Shown: in pieces, positions 60,796-64,000 of the stretch
Numbering within the stretch: position 1 is the first letter of the stretch
Layout of the letters: the number at the start of each line of letters is the position of its first letter
Assembly (NCBI RefSeq): GCF_900115285.1
Contig: NZ_FOYW01000002.1
Location: 434,001-498,000 of the forward strand
Direction: 5' to 3'
DNA length: 64,000 nt
Origin: Marinobacter daqiaonensis
GTDB taxonomy: Bacteria; Pseudomonadota; Gammaproteobacteria; Pseudomonadales; Oleiphilaceae
Position numbers and translations under genes: made by a program
The notes under the pieces: generated by a model
What the model saw: the letters and a program-made list of their open reading frames with translations, nothing else
Database searches by the model: none
Told to the model about the DNA's origin: nothing

Positions 60796-63700
60796 ATGTC
60801 TAATCCATTTTTTGATCATCCGATTCTTAATTCGCCTTATGGCTACCCAGGGCGCCATTGGGAGCTGGATGAAACAGGACAACCGACGCAAAAGATATTG
60901 GAAAATCGCAGGCGTGCCGAGTTCATCACGCCGATTCCCAAGCCGAAAAAACGCAAGGGAGCGGGTGTACAGTCAGACCTGCTCTTTGACGAAGGTGTGG
61001 GCCTCACAACTGAGGAGCAGCAATACGACCATACAGCGGTTATAAATGCTGTTCGAGACGAAGTTGATAAATGGCGGCAGATTCCAAATCCCAACGACTG
61101 GCGGGTCACACCAGAAACAGCTCGTCTACTGCAGCACTGGCGTCACCACGATTTTTCGGGTATTCGACCATTCTTTTGCCAGGTAGAGGCGGTAGAAACT
61201 GCCATCTGGCTAACGGAAGTAGCCCCTCAAATTGGCAAAAATGGCCAACGCTTCCTTGAGCACCTTGATAATGCAAACAACGCGGCTAATCCGGAGCTGA
61301 TGCGGCTGGCTCTGAAGCTAGCCACCGGGGCAGGTAAAACGACTGTCATGGCCATGTTAATCGCTTGGCAGACGGTCAATGCTGTTCGACGGCCCAACAG
61401 CAAGAAATTTACGCGTGGTTTCCTATTGGTAGCTCCCGGCATTACTATCCGAGACCGACTTCGCGTGTTAATGCCGAACGATCCAGACAGCTACTATAAA
61501 AGCCGTGAGCTGGTTCCGAATGACATGATGGAGGACCTGAACAAGGCCAAGATCGTCATCAGCAACTACCACGCATTCAAATTACGTGAGCGAATTGAAC
61601 TCTCCAAGGGCGGCCGTATGCTGCTGCAGGGGCGCGAAGGCGATCCTCTGAATACCCTCGAAACCGAAGGCCAAATGCTACAGCGGGTTATGCCCGAACT
61701 GATGGGCCTGAAAAACATTCTCGTCATTAACGATGAAGCACACCACTGCTACCGTGAAAAACCAAACAGCGATGAAGATGATCTGAAAGGGGACGAGAAG
61801 AAAGAAGCGGAGAAGAACAAAGAGGCTGCGCGGTTGTGGATATCGGGCTTGGAGGCGGTTAATCGTAAGATTGGCATCAACCGTGTGTTTGATCTGTCCG
61901 CGACCCCGTTTTTCCTAAGTGGTTCCGGGTACGCGGAGGGTACTCTGTTCCCATGGACCATGAGCGATTTTTCCCTCATGGACGCCATTGAGTGCGGCAT
62001 CGTGAAGTTGCCACGGGTTCCTGTAGCCGAGAACATCCCGGGCAATGAAATGCCCATGTTCCGAGAGCTCTGGAAGCATATTGGCAAGAAAATGCCCAAA
62101 AAAGGCCGAGGGAAAGGCAAGGAACTGGATCCTCTAAGCATTCCTGTAGAGCTACAAACGGCACTACAGGCCCTCTATGGCCACTACGAGCAAACCTTTC
62201 AGTTGTGGAAGGATTCAGGCATCAAGGTGCCACCTTGCTTCATTGTTGTCTGCAACAATACCGCTACCTCGAAGCTGGTTTATGACTATATTTCGGGCTT
62301 TACCCGGGAGAACGAGGACGGCTCCTCGAATCTTGAGAATGGTCGCCTGGAGTTGTTCCGCAACTACGACCATAACGGGATGCCTCTGGCTCGGCCCAAC
62401 ACACTGCTAATCGACAGCGAACAACTGGAATCTGGCGAAGCACTGGATAAAAATTTCCGTGAATTAGCCAGTGATGAGATTGATCGGTTCAAACGAGAGG
62501 CGCTGGAACGCGGCGGCGATCTGGCCAACCAGATACGGGCAGGGAAAGACATTGAAGACGCAACGCTGCTCCGTGAGGTAATGAACACTGTCGGCAAGTC
62601 AGGACAGTTGGGCGAGTCCGTTCGTTGTGTGGTCTCGGTCTCCATGCTCACTGAAGGCTGGGATGCCAATAACGTCACCCATGTGCTCGGTGTGCGCGCG
62701 TTTGGCACTCAATTGCTTTGTGAACAGGTGATTGGCCGCGCGCTCCGTCGTCAGTCGTACGACCTCAATGAAGATGGATTTTTCAATACCGAGTATGCAG
62801 ATGTGCTTGGCATTCCCTTTGATTTCACGGCGAAACCAGTTATTGCACCTCCGCAGCCGCCTCGGGAGACGATACAGGTAAAAGCAGTCCTCCCGGAGCG
62901 AGAAACCCTTGAACTCCCATTCCCGCGAGTTGCCGGTTATCGTGTAGAGCTCCCTGAAGAGCGACTAACGGCGAAGTTCACTGACGATTCCGTTTTCGAA
63001 CTTACTCCTGCGATGACTGGTCCCTCGCATACCGTCAATTCGGGAATCATCGGAGAGGCGGTAGACCTAAGCCTGGAGCACATCAAAGACATGCGACGCT
63101 CCACGCTTCTTTTCCATTTGACGCAGAGATTGCTCTATACCAAGTGGCGCGACCCTGGAGAGGAGCCCAAGCTCCATCTCTTTGGGCAGCTCAAGCGGAT
63201 CACTAAAGAGTGGCTGGATAAATGTCTCGTCTGCAAAGGTGATACCTATCCCGGGCTCCTTATGTATCAGGCTCTGGCCGATGTTGCCTGTGATCGCATT
63301 ACCGCCGCAATCACTCAGGCAGAGGCGGGCAAAAGGCCGATCAAAGCGGTACTGGACCCATACAACCCCACCGGATCTACGGTTCACGTGAACTTTACTA
63401 CGTCCAAGACTGAACGATACGAAACGGACAGCCGACGCTGCCAGCTTAACTGGGTGATACTCGACAGTGATTGGGAGGCAGAGTTCTGCCGTGTCGTTGA
63501 GGCGCATCCCAAAGTCCTTAGCTACGTCAAGAATCACAACCTGGGCCTGGAGGTGCCGTATCGCTATGCGTCGGAAAACCGGAAATACCGTCCAGATTTC
63601 ATCGTCCAGATCGATGATGGCAAAGGGGAAAACGACCCTTTAAACCTGATTGTTGAGATAAAAGGCTATCGCGGCGAAGACGCGAAAGAGAAAAAATCGA

Positions 63701-63867
63701 CGATGGACGCCTACTGGGTGCCCGGCGTTAATAATCTGGAAACCTATGGCCGTTGGGCTTTCGCAGAGTTCACCGACGTGTTCCAGATGCAGCACGATTT
63801 TGCCGATAAGGTTGAAAGCGAATTTAACAAGATGATCGACAGAGTCACCGCGGAGCCGGTGGCGTAA
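60796..63867 (+). CDS. Type III-like restriction subunit: SF2 helicase plus PD-(D/E)XK nuclease
   Basis: Protein of 1023 aa. Motif I LATGAGKTT (Lys181), motif II VINDEAHHCY (Asp313), motif III DLSATPFF, and second-lobe motifs SMLTEGWDANNVTHVLGVRAFGTQLLCEQVIGRALRR match Res subunits. The C-terminal nuclease is visible as RPDFIV (Asp934) and VEIKGY (Glu954, Lys956). The N-terminus (NPFFDHPILNSPY...PTQKILENRRRAEFI) is a known signature of this restriction subfamily. It cleaves DNA, presumably when sites lack the modification made by the methyltransferase that starts 10 bp downstream. A 182-bp gap precedes it, so it may have its own promoter. Confidence 0.9.
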   Translation: MSNPFFDHPILNSPYGYPGRHWELDETGQPTQKILENRRRAEFITPIPKPKKRKGAGVQSDLLFDEGVGLTTEEQQYDHTAVINAVRDEVDKWRQIPNPNDWRVTPETARLLQHWRHHDFSGIRPFFCQVEAVETAIWLTEVAPQIGKNGQRFLEHLDNANNAANPELMRLALKLATGAGKTTVMAMLIAWQTVNAVRRPNSKKFTRGFLLVAPGITIRDRLRVLMPNDPDSYYKSRELVPNDMMEDLNKAKIVISNYHAFKLRERIELSKGGRMLLQGREGDPLNTLETEGQMLQRVMPELMGLKNILVINDEAHHCYREKPNSDEDDLKGDEKKEAEKNKEAARLWISGLEAVNRKIGINRVFDLSATPFFLSGSGYAEGTLFPWTMSDFSLMDAIECGIVKLPRVPVAENIPGNEMPMFRELWKHIGKKMPKKGRGKGKELDPLSIPVELQTALQALYGHYEQTFQLWKDSGIKVPPCFIVVCNNTATSKLVYDYISGFTRENEDGSSNLENGRLELFRNYDHNGMPLARPNTLLIDSEQLESGEALDKNFRELASDEIDRFKREALERGGDLANQIRAGKDIEDATLLREVMNTVGKSGQLGESVRCVVSVSMLTEGWDANNVTHVLGVRAFGTQLLCEQVIGRALRRQSYDLNEDGFFNTEYADVLGIPFDFTAKPVIAPPQPPRETIQVKAVLPERETLELPFPRVAGYRVELPEERLTAKFTDDSVFELTPAMTGPSHTVNSGIIGEAVDLSLEHIKDMRRSTLLFHLTQRLLYTKWRDPGEEPKLHLFGQLKRITKEWLDKCLVCKGDTYPGLLMYQALADVACDRITAAITQAEAGKRPIKAVLDPYNPTGSTVHVNFTTSKTERYETDSRRCQLNWVILDSDWEAEFCRVVEAHPKVLSYVKNHNLGLEVPYRYASENRKYRPDFIVQIDDGKGENDPLNLIVEIKGYRGEDAKEKKSTMDAYWVPGVNNLETYGRWAFAEFTDVFQMQHDFADKVESEFNKMIDRVTAEPVA

Positions 63868-63877
63868 GGACTTTTTA

Positions 63878-64000
63878 ATGGCTCGTAAGAAACAAACCAA
63901 TACGCCCAGATCGATAGAAGCTCTTACCCATGAAGAGGCGTCGCGTAAAAATATCCCTACTGCTGAATATCAGTCGGTAATGAAAAAAGATGACCAGGCA
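63878..64000 (+). CDS. Probable site-specific DNA methyltransferase, N-terminus only
   Basis: First 41 codons of a gene cut by the window edge, with AAGGA before the ATG. The N-terminal sequence (MARKKQTNTPRSIEALTHEE, then RKNIPTAEYQSVM) matches what I remember of adenine-specific methyltransferases that pair with this kind of Res subunit. The catalytic motifs (DPPY and FxGxG) lie beyond the edge and cannot be checked here. Confidence 0.65.
   Translation, partial: MARKKQTNTPRSIEALTHEEASRKNIPTAEYQSVMKKDDQA

Noticed and set aside
1..64000. CRISPR arrays, rRNA genes and tRNA genes.
   Set aside because: No regularly spaced repeats of 23-40 bp, no rRNA-like stretches and no convincing tRNA were seen by eye. 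A tRNAscan or CRISPR finder run would be decisive.
47970..64000. Assignment of the cluster as canonical DISARM or Dpd.
   Set aside because: The visible part lacks DrmB (DUF1998) and the Dpd transglycosylase and 7-deazaguanine genes; the PLD protein is far longer than DrmC. The genes beyond the right edge could change this.

Overview
The window looks like chromosomal DNA from a marine gammaproteobacterium of the Marinobacter type. This is inferred from gene content and the GC-rich, tightly packed core, not from a database search. The first ~37 kb is mostly conserved core and lifestyle genes. The last ~27 kb is a mosaic accessory island: two integrase loci, decayed insertion sequences, AT-rich orphan genes, and a large anti-phage-type cluster that runs off the right edge.

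Layout. 0.1-0.5 kb: a lipoprotein with a fibronectin-III-like domain. 0.5-5.6 kb (minus): a signalling operon of OmpR-type regulator, LysM/FecR envelope protein and CHASE2 histidine kinase. 5.7-9.6 kb: topoisomerase III, BolA, a YciO/Sua5 protein and an orphan. 9.8-15.6 kb: SDR, acyl-CoA ligase, XdhC, a MocA-like cytidylyltransferase (molybdo-hydroxylase maturation), an MtfA-like peptidase and a DJ-1 protein. 15.7-19.1 kb: membrane-anchored cytochrome c, a 215-bp foldback element (probable MITE), a zinc-ribbon membrane protein, plant-type glutamate-cysteine ligase and a CDF-like transporter. 19.4-31.65 kb: a complete tad/Flp pilus locus (Flp pilin, CpaA, AAA+ ATPase, CpaB, CpaC, short CpaD-like lipoprotein, TadZ, TadA, TadB, TadC, TadD, TadE, TadG), followed by a divergent AraC-type regulator whose receiver domain has lost its phosphorylation residues. 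33.2-33.4 kb: a broken duplicate of the transporter N-terminus. 33.5-36.9 kb: a translationally coupled ATP-grasp ligase and S15/CocE-type hydrolase.

The island begins near 37.3 kb with a P4-type integrase and an AlpA-like excisionase. It continues with a C-terminal J-domain protein, secreted or lipoprotein orphans, remnants of two IS1380-like transposases and an IS21 IstB, and a second tyrosine recombinase coupled to a small partner.

From 47.97 kb to the edge lies the most interesting part. A HELVH zincin-like protein, an unknown 407-aa protein, a two-motif phospholipase-D-like protein and a 1297-aa SNF2-like helicase form one tightly overlapping unit. It is followed by an acidic repeat protein, a 942-aa SNF2 helicase, a type III-like restriction subunit with a PD-(D/E)XK motif, and the start of what is probably its DNA methyltransferase. 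This combination recalls DISARM and Dpd components but lacks their hallmark partners. I read it either as two adjacent restriction-type modules or as one composite system.
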